A DNA stretch of 64,000 bases from Acidobacteriota bacterium (lineage in GTDB: Bacteria > Acidobacteriota > Vicinamibacteria > Vicinamibacterales > UBA2999), in NCBI GenBank assembly GCA_947465645.1, contig CANIBQ010000006.1:51564-115563 (forward strand). Reading direction: 5' to 3'. The stretch's first letter is position 1, and every line of letters starts with the position of its first letter. Made by a program: the position numbers and the translations under genes. This document shows, one piece after another, positions 20,799 to 29,473 of the stretch. The notes below the pieces were generated by a model, which was given only the letters and a program-made list of their open reading frames with translations, did not search any database and had not been told where the DNA came from.

Positions 20799-20837
20799 GC
20801 CAACTCAACCGTCAACCCTCTCACGACTGGAGGATGC

Positions 20838-21443
20838 GTGCTACCGCTCACAAAACGTCAGCGCGAGATCCTGGACTACCTCAACGAGTTCATCCAGCAG
20901 CATGGGTACGCGCCCAGCCTGGAAGAAATCGGCCGGCGCTTCAACCTCTCCTCGCTCGCCACCGTTCACAAGCATCTGACCAATCTCCAGGAAAAGGGCT
21001 TCATCCGCCGCGCGTGGAATCGCAGTCGCTCGGTGGAACTGGTCACCGCGCGCGTCGGCGGACCCGCCATGGAGCTGCCGCTGCTGGGCTTCGTTGCCGC
21101 GGGCTCGCCAATCGAAGCGGTCGCCAGCAACGAGACGATTGCGGTGCCCGAGTCGCTGGTCGGCAAGCGCGACAGCTACGTGCTCCGCGTCAAGGGCGAC
21201 TCGATGATCGACGAGCAGATCCGCGACGGCGACTTCGTCATCGTCGAGGATCGCAAGTCAGCCGACAACGGCGAGATGGTAATCGCGCTCCTCGGCGGGC
21301 TCGACGTGACGCTGAAGAAGTTCTATCGCGAGAACGGCAGGGTCCGGTTGCAGCCCGCCAATCCGACGATGTCGCCGATCTTCGTCGATCCCGACCAGGT
21401 GCAGGTCCAGGGCGTGGTCGTCGGGGTGATGAGGAAGTACTAG
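20838..21443 (+). CDS. lexA: SOS repressor LexA
   Basis: A 201-residue repressor-protease. The N-terminal winged-helix domain (LTKRQREILDYLNEFI, GYAPSLEEIGRRF, ATVHKHLTNLQEKGFI) is intact. FVAAGSPIEA holds the Ala-Gly autocleavage site, GDSMID the catalytic Ser, and DVTLKKFYRENG the catalytic Lys. It represses DNA-repair genes until RecA filaments trigger cleavage. Start GTG 20838 has GGAGG six bases upstream. Its promoter carries a candidate operator. Confidence 0.96.
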   Translation: MLPLTKRQREILDYLNEFIQQHGYAPSLEEIGRRFNLSSLATVHKHLTNLQEKGFIRRAWNRSRSVELVTARVGGPAMELPLLGFVAAGSPIEAVASNETIAVPESLVGKRDSYVLRVKGDSMIDEQIRDGDFVIVEDRKSADNGEMVIALLGGLDVTLKKFYRENGRVRLQPANPTMSPIFVDPDQVQVQGVVVGVMRKY

Positions 21444-21517
21444 GTCAAAGGTAAAAGGTCAAAGGTGGTACCTTGATACCTCACCTTTAACCTTTGACCT
21501 ATCCCCTTTGACCTTTT
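21442..21517. repeat. GGTCAAAGG word-type inverted repeat between lexA and the DUF3467 gene
   Basis: AGGTCAAAGG words on the left (21442-21466) face CCTTTGACCT words on the right (up to 21516). The right arm ends in a T-run (CCTTTTTAT), so on the plus strand it could terminate lexA transcription just before the next ATG at 21519. Confidence 0.8.
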
Positions 21518-21518
21518 T

Positions 21519-21842
21519 ATGAGCGACCAACAGGAACGCAAGCAGATCAACTTCACGATCATTCCCGACGAGCAGACCGGCGAACCGCGTATCTACGCCA
21601 ATTTCTGCTCGATCGCGCACACGCCCTTCGACTTCACCCTCACGTTCTGCGAGGTGATGCCGCTCTCGGAGAACGAGGTGCGAGCGGCCGAAGCCAACCA
21701 CGTCGTCCGGGCCCCGGTGCGCGCCCGCGTGGTCGTGCCGGTGCAGTTCATCCCCAACCTCGTCGCGGCGCTGCAGGAGCACATGCGCGTGTTCTCCGAG
21801 TCGTACTCGAACGTCGGCTGGAGCAAGGGTCCAGTCCACTGA
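21519..21842 (+). CDS. DUF3467 family protein
   Basis: A 107-residue protein matching the small DUF3467 family: INFTIIPDEQTGEPRIYANFCSIAHTPFDFTLTFCEVMP, then VPVQFIPNLVAALQEHMRVFSE. Family members are cytoplasmic and widespread, with unknown function. ATG 21519 directly follows the repeat. nth starts one base after its stop, so it may be translated together with nth. Confidence 0.85.
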   Translation: MSDQQERKQINFTIIPDEQTGEPRIYANFCSIAHTPFDFTLTFCEVMPLSENEVRAAEANHVVRAPVRARVVVPVQFIPNLVAALQEHMRVFSESYSNVGWSKGPVH

Positions 21843-21843
21843 G

Positions 21844-22542
21844 GTGAAGCCGCCCGCAACGACGCGGCGCATCATCGAGACGCTGGCGAGGCAGCATCCG
21901 AACGCGGACACCGAGCTGCACTACCGGAACGCCTTCGAACTGCTGGTGGCGACCATGCTGTCGGCGCAGTCCACCGACGTGCGCGTCAACCTGGTCACGC
22001 CGGCACTCTTCGCGCGCTACCCTGACGCGCGGGCGCTCGCGAAGGCGACGACGGCGGAGCTCGAGCCGCAGATCCTCTCCACCGGGTTCTTCCGCCAGAA
22101 GTCGAAGTCGCTCGTGGCCATGGCGCAGCTGCTGATGGCGGAACACGGCGGCATGGTGCCCGCGGACATGGACAAGCTCACGGCACTTCCCGGCGTCGGG
22201 AGAAAGACCGCCAACGTCGTGCTCGGCCACGCGCTCGGGGTGCCGGGCCTGCCGGTCGACCGGCACGTCCTGCGGGTGTCGAACCGGATCGGCATCGCGG
22301 AGGGCGACGACCCGGTCACGGTCGAAGCGCAGTTATGCGGGGCCCTGCCGCCGAAGATCTGGACGCTGGCATCTGACGTCCAGATCCTGCACGGGCGGCG
22401 GATCTGCCGGCCCAAGCCGATGTGCGAGAAGTGCTCGGTGCGAAAGAACTGCGACTACTACTGCGGGCTCGGCCTGGTGAAGCCCGCCTCTGCGAAACGA
22501 AAGACAGATGACGCGCCCCGAGTTCGAACGTCTCGTCGCTGA
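21844..22542 (+). CDS. nth: Endonuclease III
   Basis: A 232-residue bifunctional DNA glycosylase / AP lyase for oxidised pyrimidines. The helix-hairpin-helix LPGVGRKTAN (about 115-124) has the catalytic Lys, PVDRHVLR (about D139) the catalytic Asp, and CRPKPMCEKCSVRKNC the C-x6-C-x2-C-x5-C [4Fe-4S] loop (about 188-204). The start is GTG at 21844. The C-terminal tail (about 20 extra residues) overlaps the next gene by 35 bp. Confidence 0.96.
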   Translation: MKPPATTRRIIETLARQHPNADTELHYRNAFELLVATMLSAQSTDVRVNLVTPALFARYPDARALAKATTAELEPQILSTGFFRQKSKSLVAMAQLLMAEHGGMVPADMDKLTALPGVGRKTANVVLGHALGVPGLPVDRHVLRVSNRIGIAEGDDPVTVEAQLCGALPPKIWTLASDVQILHGRRICRPKPMCEKCSVRKNCDYYCGLGLVKPASAKRKTDDAPRVRTSRR

Positions 22543-22903
22543 GGCCGTCGCGCTCATCCCGGCCCGGTTCAGGCGCGAGATGAAGAACCTGGCGCTGGTC
22601 GTCGAAGATGAGCCGAGCCCGGAGCTGCTCGCGGAGATGGAGATAGAGCCGCCGGACTCGCTCTATGGCCTGTACCATGGCACTCCCCTCCCTGAGCGGA
22701 CCTGGGGCTACGGCAACAACCTGCCCGACCGGATCACGATCTTCCAGCGCCCGATCGAGGAAGAGTGCGACGACGAAGAAGACATGCGCGCGGTGATCGG
22801 CGAAACGCTCATCCACGAGGTGGGTCACTATTTCGGCATGAGCGAGGAGCAGATTGAAGAGATCGAAGAGCGATTCTGGCGCGGCGAAGACGACGAACGC
22901 TGA
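22508..22903 (+). CDS. Zincin-like metallopeptidase family protein (HExxH)
   Basis: A 131-residue protein with IHEVGHYFGM, an HExxH zinc motif. It follows the pattern of the small MtfA-unrelated 'metallopeptidase family' group, with the conserved SLYGLYHGTPL and ITIFQRPIEEEC segments. It is cytoplasmic and very acidic at the C-terminus. The 5' end lies inside nth and the 3' end overlaps rsmA, which suggests translational coupling. The substrate is unknown. Confidence 0.85.
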   Translation: MTRPEFERLVAEAVALIPARFRREMKNLALVVEDEPSPELLAEMEIEPPDSLYGLYHGTPLPERTWGYGNNLPDRITIFQRPIEEECDDEEDMRAVIGETLIHEVGHYFGMSEEQIEEIEERFWRGEDDER

Positions 22904-23726
22904 CAAGCCGAGCGGGAGGCCTTCCGGCCTCCGCGCCGGGCGGGCCAAGAAGCGCTTCGGCCAGCACTTTCTCGAGCCGGCGTGGGTAGACAAGCTGATT
23001 GCCACCCTCGATGCCTCGCCAGAGGACACCTTCCTCGAGATCGGTCCCGGACGCGGCGCGCTGACCAGAGCGCTGGCGCCGCGCGTGCACCGCGTGATCG
23101 CGGTCGAGATCGACCGGGATCTGGCGGCGGCACTCCCCTCCCAGGTCCCCGCGAACGTGCGGGTGGTCGAAGGCGACTTCCTCGCGACCGACTTCGACGA
23201 GGTGCTCCGGGGCGAGACGATGCCGATCCGGGTCATCGGGAACCTGCCGTACAACATCTCGTCCCCGATCCTGTTCCAGCTCCTGCGGGCGGCGGACGAA
23301 GGGCGCCGGTTCCGTGACGCGACGTTGATGCTGCAGAAAGAGGTCGCCGACCGCGTCGCCGCGCGCACCGGCACCGCGGACTACGGCGGCCTGGCGATCC
23401 AGGTGGCGTTGCTGGCGGAGGTTCACCGGGTGCTGACGCTGCCGCCGGGCGCCTTCCGTCCCCCGCCCAAGGTCACCTCGTCTGTGGTTCGCCTCCGGTT
23501 CCATCCGCCGGCCGCGGACGTTGGCAGCAGGGCGACCTTTGAGCGGGTGGTCCGGGGGGTCTTTCTGCAGCGTCGCAAGACCCTGCTGAATGCGCTCAAG
23601 CCGGTCGCCGACTCGCTGCATCGATCCGCCGCCGAACTCATTGAAAATGCGGGAGTTGACCCGTCGAAGCGGCCGGAGGAACTGACCCTCCAGGAAATGG
23701 CGCGGCTCTCCAGAGCTGTGCTATAG
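22854..23726 (+). CDS. rsmA: 16S rRNA (adenine(1518)-N(6)/adenine(1519)-N(6))-dimethyltransferase
   Basis: A KsgA-type methyltransferase of up to 290 residues. KKRFGQHFL opens the conserved part, FLEIGPGRGALT is the SAM loop and NLPYNIS the catalytic motif. It dimethylates two adjacent adenines in helix 45 of 16S rRNA. The only start-like codon in frame before the conserved core is TTG 22854, inside the metallopeptidase gene. The first 30 or so residues are low-complexity, and part of them is encoded by a GGAGGCC-TTCC-GGCCTCC hairpin (22912-22929). Confidence 0.95.
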   Translation: MKRSKSDSGAAKTTNADKPSGRPSGLRAGRAKKRFGQHFLEPAWVDKLIATLDASPEDTFLEIGPGRGALTRALAPRVHRVIAVEIDRDLAAALPSQVPANVRVVEGDFLATDFDEVLRGETMPIRVIGNLPYNISSPILFQLLRAADEGRRFRDATLMLQKEVADRVAARTGTADYGGLAIQVALLAEVHRVLTLPPGAFRPPPKVTSSVVRLRFHPPAADVGSRATFERVVRGVFLQRRKTLLNALKPVADSLHRSAAELIENAGVDPSKRPEELTLQEMARLSRAVL

Positions 23727-23880
23727 TTTTCCCCGAAGTCGTTGAGCCTTCCCGGTTTCCAGGCGTTTCCAGCCGCCTGACTCCGCCTAGCCTGAATGGG
23801 CGACGCGGACCCCCGTTTCGGCGCCCGCCCGGGCCTCCCGAACGGACCAGAAAAATCGCTCCGTCTTAGCTGGGATCCTG
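23727..23880 (+). other. 154-bp leader of rnj with no gene seen
   Basis: A GC-rich gap between the rsmA stop and rnj. It has several short complementary stretches but no clear promoter, ORF or known RNA. A long 5' UTR for an RNase J gene would fit autoregulation, but nothing in the sequence proves it. Confidence 0.3.
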
Positions 23881-25578
23881 ATGAATCAGACTGCCGTACC
23901 GGCGGTGTCTCCGGCCACGCTCGAGGTTGTCGCGCTCGGCGGCCTCGGGGAATTCGGCATGAACATGATGGCGGTGTCGTGGGAGGACACGACCGTCCTC
24001 ATCGACGCCGGCGTGATGTTCCCTGATCCGGATCAACTCGGCGTTGACCTGATCATCCCGGACATGACGTTCGTCGAGGCGCGCCGCCCGCACGTGAAGG
24101 CGCTGATCCTGACGCACGGCCACGAGGATCACATCGGCGGCGTGGCGCACGTCATGCCGCTCTTCGACGGCCCGGTCTACGGCACCGCCTTCACGCTCGC
24201 GCTGCTCGCGCCCAAGCTCGAGGAGCATGGCATCGACGAGCCCGACCGGCTCAAGACCGTGCAGGCCGGGGGCACGATCACCATCGGGCCGCTGACCATC
24301 GAGTTCATCCGCGTCACGCACAGCATGCCGGACTGCGTCGCCCTGGCGATCACCTCCCCGGTCGGCACCATCATCCATACCGGCGACTTCAAGATCGACC
24401 AGACGCCGATCGACGGCCAGCACTTCGACCTGCACCGGTTCGCGGAGCTCGGCGCCAAGGGCGTGCTCGCGCTGTTTGCCGACAGCACCAACGTCGACCG
24501 CAAAGGCTTCACCGGACCCGAAACCGACGTCATCGAGGCGTTCGAAGAGATTTTCACCAGCACGCACGGCAAGCTCGTGGTGGCGTCGTTCTCCTCGAGC
24601 ATCTACCGCATGCAGGTGCTCGTCGACCTCGCGGTGCAGTTCGAGCGCAAGGTCGCCTTTGTCGGCCGCAGCATGGTCCGCAACTCCGAGATCGCCCAGG
24701 ACCTCGGGTTCCTGCGGGTGCCGTCGGGCATGCAGATCCGCGATTCCGACGTGCCGAACTACGCCTCGCAGGACGTGCTGTGCCTCGCGACCGGATCGCA
24801 GGGCGAGCCGCGGGCGGCGCTTGCCCGGATCTCGATCGACGATCACCGTTACGTGAAGCTCGCGCCCGAAGACACGGTGGTGCTCTCGGCGCGTGCGATC
24901 CCGGGCAACGAGAAGGCGATCGCCCGGCTGATGAGCCATATCGCCCGGCGCGGCGCGGACTGCGTCACCGACAACATGAAGCACGTCCACGTCTCGGGGC
25001 ATGGCAGCGCCGAGGAGCTGAAGCTGGTGCTCTCGCTGGTGCGGCCGCGCTACTTCGTCCCCGTCCACGGCGAGTACCGGCAGCTCTCGCAGCACGCGCG
25101 GATGGCCGAGCGCGTCATGGGCGGTACCGATCGCAAGGTCCAGGCGCTGCTCGCGCAGGACGGCGACATCATCCAGTTCGACAAACACGGCGCCCGGATC
25201 GCCGACAAGGCACCCACCGGCCGCGTACTGATCGACACCACGCGCACCGGCGAGGTCGGCGACGAGGTGCTCCGGGATCGCCGCCACCTGGCGGGTGACG
25301 GCGTGGTGGTCGCGGTCGTGGCCATCAGCCGCCAGACCGGGGCGCTGGTCGGCGTGCCGGAGCTGGTGGCGCGCGGATTCGTGGTCGACGAAGGCGAAGG
25401 CGACACGCTGTTCAAGGATGCGGCAGGCGTGATTGCGGACTGCATCGAGGCGTCGAAGGTCGAGGAACGCACGGACCAGGGGCTGATGACGGAAAAGCTT
25501 CGCGGCGAGCTGCGGAGATTCTTCAAGAAACGTTCGGGACGGCGGCCGCTCGTGCTGCCGGTCCTGATGGAGATCTGA
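23881..25578 (+). CDS. rnj: Ribonuclease J
   Basis: A 565-residue metallo-beta-lactamase / beta-CASP RNase. LTHGHEDHIGG (His79 onwards) is the zinc motif, HTGDFKIDQTP and ALFADSTNVDRKGFT are beta-CASP signatures, and VHVSGHGSAEELKLVLSLVRPRYFVPVHGEYRQL is motif C. It degrades RNA as 5'-3' exonuclease and endonuclease and matures rRNA. Its use here fits lineages where RNase J is central to mRNA decay. The start ATG lies right after GGGATCCTG. It stops just before ftsK. Confidence 0.95.
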   Translation: MNQTAVPAVSPATLEVVALGGLGEFGMNMMAVSWEDTTVLIDAGVMFPDPDQLGVDLIIPDMTFVEARRPHVKALILTHGHEDHIGGVAHVMPLFDGPVYGTAFTLALLAPKLEEHGIDEPDRLKTVQAGGTITIGPLTIEFIRVTHSMPDCVALAITSPVGTIIHTGDFKIDQTPIDGQHFDLHRFAELGAKGVLALFADSTNVDRKGFTGPETDVIEAFEEIFTSTHGKLVVASFSSSIYRMQVLVDLAVQFERKVAFVGRSMVRNSEIAQDLGFLRVPSGMQIRDSDVPNYASQDVLCLATGSQGEPRAALARISIDDHRYVKLAPEDTVVLSARAIPGNEKAIARLMSHIARRGADCVTDNMKHVHVSGHGSAEELKLVLSLVRPRYFVPVHGEYRQLSQHARMAERVMGGTDRKVQALLAQDGDIIQFDKHGARIADKAPTGRVLIDTTRTGEVGDEVLRDRRHLAGDGVVVAVVAISRQTGALVGVPELVARGFVVDEGEGDTLFKDAAGVIADCIEASKVEERTDQGLMTEKLRGELRRFFKKRSGRRPLVLPVLMEI

Positions 25579-25579
25579 C

Positions 25580-27847
25580 GTGTCCGAGTCAACGTTATCG
25601 CGCCGGATCAGCGAGTTCATCGGCGTGGCGCTGTTTGCGCTCGCGCTCATCTGGCTGATCGCGCTGGTCACCTACGACGCGACCGACCCGGTGTGGTTCT
25701 TCACCACCGACGCGGCGCGTGCCCCCGCGAACTTCGTCGGCCGGGTGGGCGCGTTTCTCGCCGAGCTGTCGTTCCAGCTGGTCGGCTACGGGTCGTACCT
25801 GATTCCCGGCGTCATCGCCGTCGCCGGCTGGCACTACTTCTGGTGCCAGGCGCCCGACGCGGCGTACACCAAGATGATCGGCCTCGCGCTGTTCTTCGGC
25901 TGCGCCACCTCCTTCCTCAGCCTCATCCTCGGCAGCACCGATGTCGCGGGCAAGACCTTCCACGCGGGCGGCTCGCTCGGCAACTGGCTCGGGGGCATGC
26001 TCTCCGAATATCTCAATCGCACCGGGTCGATCATCGTGCTGCTGACGCTGATCGCGCTGTCGGCGGTGCTGGCGACCCAGGTCTCGCTCGGCCGGATGTT
26101 TGCCAGCGCGACCGCAGGGTCGCGCGACGTCTCGGTGCGCGGCGTCGGCCGGCTGCGGACCTGGCTGGAGGAACGGCGCAAGCAGAAGCAGCGCGCCGAG
26201 GTGATCGCCAAGCACACCAAGAAGTCCGCCGCGGGGCTGAAGGTCGAGAAGGAAGCGCTGAAGCCGGTCGAGCGCGAGCTCGAACCCGCGCCCCGGCCGG
26301 CCGCCGCGCCGGCGGTGGTCGCCCGGAAGCGCCCGGATCCGGTGCTGCCACTGACCGAGCCCGAACCGGCGAAGGCCCAGCGACGCCAGGGCGCCTACAC
26401 CCTGCCTCCCCCGTCCCTGCTCGACGCCGCGAAGCCCGGGGAGAAGATCGACGAGCGCGAGCTGATGGACTCCGCCCGGCACCTCGAGGAGAAGTGCCGC
26501 GAGTTCTCCGTCGAGGGCCAGGTTGCGCAGATCCATCCGGGCCCGGTCGTGACGACCTACGAGTTCAAGCCCGAAGCGGGGGTGAAGTACAGCAAGATCA
26601 CCGGGCTCGCCGACGATCTCTGCCTGGCGATGTCCTCCGAATCGGTGCTGATCGATCGCATCGCCGGCAAGTCGACCGTCGGTATCCAGATCCCCAACGC
26701 CAAGCGCGAAACCATCTCGCTGCGCGAGCTGCTCGAATCGGACACCTACCAGCGCTCGCCGTCGAAGCTGACGCTGGCGCTTGGCAAGACCATTCACGGC
26801 GAGCCGTACATGACCGACCTGGCGACGATGCCGCACCTGCTGATCGCGGGATCGACGGGCACGGGCAAGTCGGTCGGCCTGAACTCGATGCTCACGAGCA
26901 TCCTGTATCGCGCCACCCCGGACGACGTCCGGATGATCATGATCGACCCGAAGCGGCTCGAGCTCGGGATGTACGAGGACATCCCCCACCTGATGACCCC
27001 GGTGGTGGTCGACCCGAAGCAGGCGTCGAACGCGCTGCGGTGGGCGGTGCGCGAGATGGAAGAGCGCTACAAGACGCTCGCGGCCGAAGGCGTCCGCAAC
27101 ATCGAGCAGTACAACCGGAATATCCGGCTGGCGCTGACCGAAGGCGGTGCCTCGAAGGAAGCCGAGCTACCCAAGCCCCTCCCCTTCATCGTCGTCGTGA
27201 TCGACGAGCTTGCGGATCTGATGATGGTCGCGAGCAACGAGGTCGAGGAATCGATCGCGCGGCTGGCGCAGATGGCCCGCGCGGTTGGCATCCACCTGAT
27301 CCTGGCGACGCAGCGGCCGTCGGTGGACGTCATCACCGGCCTGATCAAGGCGAACCTGCCGTCGCGCATCTCGTTCCGCGTCTCGTCGAAGACCGACTCG
27401 CGGACGATTCTGGACGCCAACGGTGCCGAGCAGCTGCTCGGCCGCGGCGACATGCTGTTCCTCCCGCCCGCTTCGTCACGCTGCATCCGGCTGCACGGCC
27501 CGTACATCTCCGAACAGGAGAGCGCGAGGCTCGCCAGCTTCCTGCGGAAACAGGGCAAGCCGGTCTACGACGAGACGATTACCGCGGAGGACGAGAAGAC
27601 CGGCCCCGGCGGCATCGAGTACGAGAAGGACGAGCTCTACGACGAGGCGGCACGGATTGTCGTGACCAGCGGCCAGGTGTCGATCTCCTACCTGCAGCGG
27701 AAGATGCGGATCGGGTTCAGCCGCGCCGCGCGGCTGGTGGACATGATGGAAGCGGAAGGCATCGTCTCCCCGGGCGCCGGGGGCAAGCCGCGCGAGGTGC
27801 TCGTCGACCGTGGCTACTTCGAGGAGGTTGATGCCCAGCTTCGCTAG
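25580..27847 (+). CDS. ftsK: DNA translocase FtsK/SpoIIIE
   Basis: A 755-residue septal DNA pump. The N-terminus has about four transmembrane helices (FIGVALFALALIWLIALVTY and others to about residue 165). A charged linker with Ala/Pro-rich segments follows. The motor has Walker A GSTGTGKS near residue 424 and DELADLMMVAS. The C-terminal gamma winged helix (SGQVSISYLQRKMRIGFSRAARLVDMMEAEGIVSP) reads polar DNA signals. It clears chromosomes from the closing septum and activates XerCD. Start GTG 25580 lies one base after the rnj stop. amiC begins inside its last codons. Confidence 0.96.
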   Translation: MSESTLSRRISEFIGVALFALALIWLIALVTYDATDPVWFFTTDAARAPANFVGRVGAFLAELSFQLVGYGSYLIPGVIAVAGWHYFWCQAPDAAYTKMIGLALFFGCATSFLSLILGSTDVAGKTFHAGGSLGNWLGGMLSEYLNRTGSIIVLLTLIALSAVLATQVSLGRMFASATAGSRDVSVRGVGRLRTWLEERRKQKQRAEVIAKHTKKSAAGLKVEKEALKPVERELEPAPRPAAAPAVVARKRPDPVLPLTEPEPAKAQRRQGAYTLPPPSLLDAAKPGEKIDERELMDSARHLEEKCREFSVEGQVAQIHPGPVVTTYEFKPEAGVKYSKITGLADDLCLAMSSESVLIDRIAGKSTVGIQIPNAKRETISLRELLESDTYQRSPSKLTLALGKTIHGEPYMTDLATMPHLLIAGSTGTGKSVGLNSMLTSILYRATPDDVRMIMIDPKRLELGMYEDIPHLMTPVVVDPKQASNALRWAVREMEERYKTLAAEGVRNIEQYNRNIRLALTEGGASKEAELPKPLPFIVVVIDELADLMMVASNEVEESIARLAQMARAVGIHLILATQRPSVDVITGLIKANLPSRISFRVSSKTDSRTILDANGAEQLLGRGDMLFLPPASSRCIRLHGPYISEQESARLASFLRKQGKPVYDETITAEDEKTGPGGIEYEKDELYDEAARIVVTSGQVSISYLQRKMRIGFSRAARLVDMMEAEGIVSPGAGGKPREVLVDRGYFEEVDAQLR

Positions 27848-29447
27848 GGCACTGGCTGCCGCGCTCCTCGTCGTGACCGCGTTGCCGGCGACAGACGTCG
27901 CGGCGCAGTCCGCGGAGACGCTGTACAACGACGTGCTCGCGCGCGAGGCGGAGCTGCGCAAGGAACTCGACCTGGCGCCGCAGCTCAGGGCCCAACCTCC
28001 CGGCAGCGCATCGGTCGCGCTGCTCCGCCGGGTGCGCGCGACCGTGCAGGGCTACGAGACCGTCGTGAGCCGGTTCCCGAAGAGTGGATACAGCGACAAC
28101 GCGCTGTGGCAGGGCGCGGTGCTCGCCGCCGATGCGTTCTGGCAATTCGGCGACGGCCGCGACCGTGTGACGGCGCTCCGGCTCTTCACGCTGCTCACGT
28201 CGCGCTATCCCACCAGTTCCCTGGTCAAGCAGGTCGCAGGCCAGACGGACCGGCTCAATGCCGCGCTGGCCGCGTCCTCGGCGTCTCCCGCCGCCCAGTC
28301 GACGCTGAAGGCGATCCGCCGCGAGGTGATGCCTGAATCGCTGCGCGTCACGCTGGAGCTCGAACGCGAGGCGGTGTTTCACGACGAGCGGATCGAGGGG
28401 CCGCCGCGCGTCTTCATCGACCTCCAGCACACCAGGGCGGTTGACGCGCTGAAGGATGCGACCCTGTCCTTCCCGGACGACGTCGTACGCCAGATCCGGG
28501 TCGGCCGTCAGATCGATGCGCGAACGCGGGTCGTGTTCGACCTCCAGGGCGCCGGCCGCTACAGCATCTATTCGCTCTACAACCCGTATCGCCTGGTGAT
28601 CGACTTTCCGCGCCCGGCGTCGCTTGCCGCAAAGGATCCCGCACCCGTCGTAGCTGCGGCTCCCCCGGCGGCCGCGCCGAACCCGCCCGCGCCTGCGTCG
28701 GTCAATACGGGCGGCGGATTCTCGCTCTCGCGCCAGCTGGGGCTCGGGATTTCGCGGGTGGTGATCGATCCCGGCCACGGCGGGCGCGACCCCGGTGCGA
28801 AGGTCAAGGGGTTGATGAGCGAGGCCGAGCTCGTGCTCGACGTCGCGCAACGGCTGGAGAAGCTCCTGCTGAAGCAGCCGGGGGTGGACGTGGTGTTGAC
28901 GCGGGGGGATGACGTCTTCGTGCCGCTCGAGGAGCGCGCGGAGATCGCCAATCGAGCCGGCGCCGATCTATTCCTGTCGATCCACGCCAACGCGAGCTCC
29001 GAGGCGACGGCGCGCGGCTTCGAGACCTATTTCCTGAACTTCGCCACCAACCCCGAGGCCGAAGCGATCGCTGCACGCGAAAACGCCGCCTCCGCCCGCA
29101 CCATGCGCAACCTGCCCGACATCGTCAAGGCGATCGCGCTCAACAACAAGATCGACGAGTCGCGGGATTTCGCCTCACTGGTCCAGGGATCGATGTCAGA
29201 CCGCCTGAAGCGCGTCAACAAGTCCGCGCGAAGCCTGGGGGTCAAGCAGGCGCCGTTCATGGTGCTGATTGGCGCGACCATGCCCAGCGTGCTGGTGGAG
29301 ATTTCGTTCCTGACCAACAAGCAGGAAGCGGCGCTGCTCAAGACCGTGAACTACCGCCAGCAGATCGCCGAAGCGCTGCTGGCGGGGGTGATGAGGTACC
29401 AGAAGTCGCTCAAGGCACAAACCGCAGTTCTCAGTTCCGGGTTCTAA
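27831..29447 (+). CDS. amiC: N-acetylmuramoyl-L-alanine amidase with AMIN domain
   Basis: A 538-residue periplasmic cell-wall amidase. The signal peptide is MPSFARALAAALLVVTALPATDVAAQ. An N-terminal helical region, an AMIN-type beta domain (FIDLQHTRAV to YRLVIDFPRP) and a C-terminal Amidase_3 domain follow. Zinc residues lie in VIDPGHGGRDPGA (about 311-323), SEAELVLDVA and SIHANAS, and SVLVEISFLTN completes the domain. It splits septal peptidoglycan for daughter separation, matching its place behind ftsK, which it overlaps by 17 bp. ATG 27831 has a strong GAGGAGG site; the frame is open further up. The last residues (TAVLSSGF) lie in a repeat. Confidence 0.92.
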   Translation: MPSFARALAAALLVVTALPATDVAAQSAETLYNDVLAREAELRKELDLAPQLRAQPPGSASVALLRRVRATVQGYETVVSRFPKSGYSDNALWQGAVLAADAFWQFGDGRDRVTALRLFTLLTSRYPTSSLVKQVAGQTDRLNAALAASSASPAAQSTLKAIRREVMPESLRVTLELEREAVFHDERIEGPPRVFIDLQHTRAVDALKDATLSFPDDVVRQIRVGRQIDARTRVVFDLQGAGRYSIYSLYNPYRLVIDFPRPASLAAKDPAPVVAAAPPAAAPNPPAPASVNTGGGFSLSRQLGLGISRVVIDPGHGGRDPGAKVKGLMSEAELVLDVAQRLEKLLLKQPGVDVVLTRGDDVFVPLEERAEIANRAGADLFLSIHANASSEATARGFETYFLNFATNPEAEAIAARENAASARTMRNLPDIVKAIALNNKIDESRDFASLVQGSMSDRLKRVNKSARSLGVKQAPFMVLIGATMPSVLVEISFLTNKQEAALLKTVNYRQQIAEALLAGVMRYQKSLKAQTAVLSSGF

Positions 29448-29473
29448 GTTCTCAGTTCGTGTTCTGGGTTCGG
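29426..29473. repeat. GTTCTCAGTTC word repeat (left member of an inverted pair)
   Basis: A run of GTTCTCAGTTC / GTTCTAAGTTC / GTTCTGGGTTC words in one orientation. It contains the amiC stop codon and ends at the stop of the minus-strand hydrolase. The opposite orientation of the same words occurs at 30585-30631, so the two enclose a 1.1-kb two-gene block. Confidence 0.75.

Noticed and set aside
23727..23880. Possible small RNA (SRP RNA or similar) before rnj
   Set aside because: No conserved SRP, tmRNA, RNase P or tRNA signature could be matched; kept only as a leader region.
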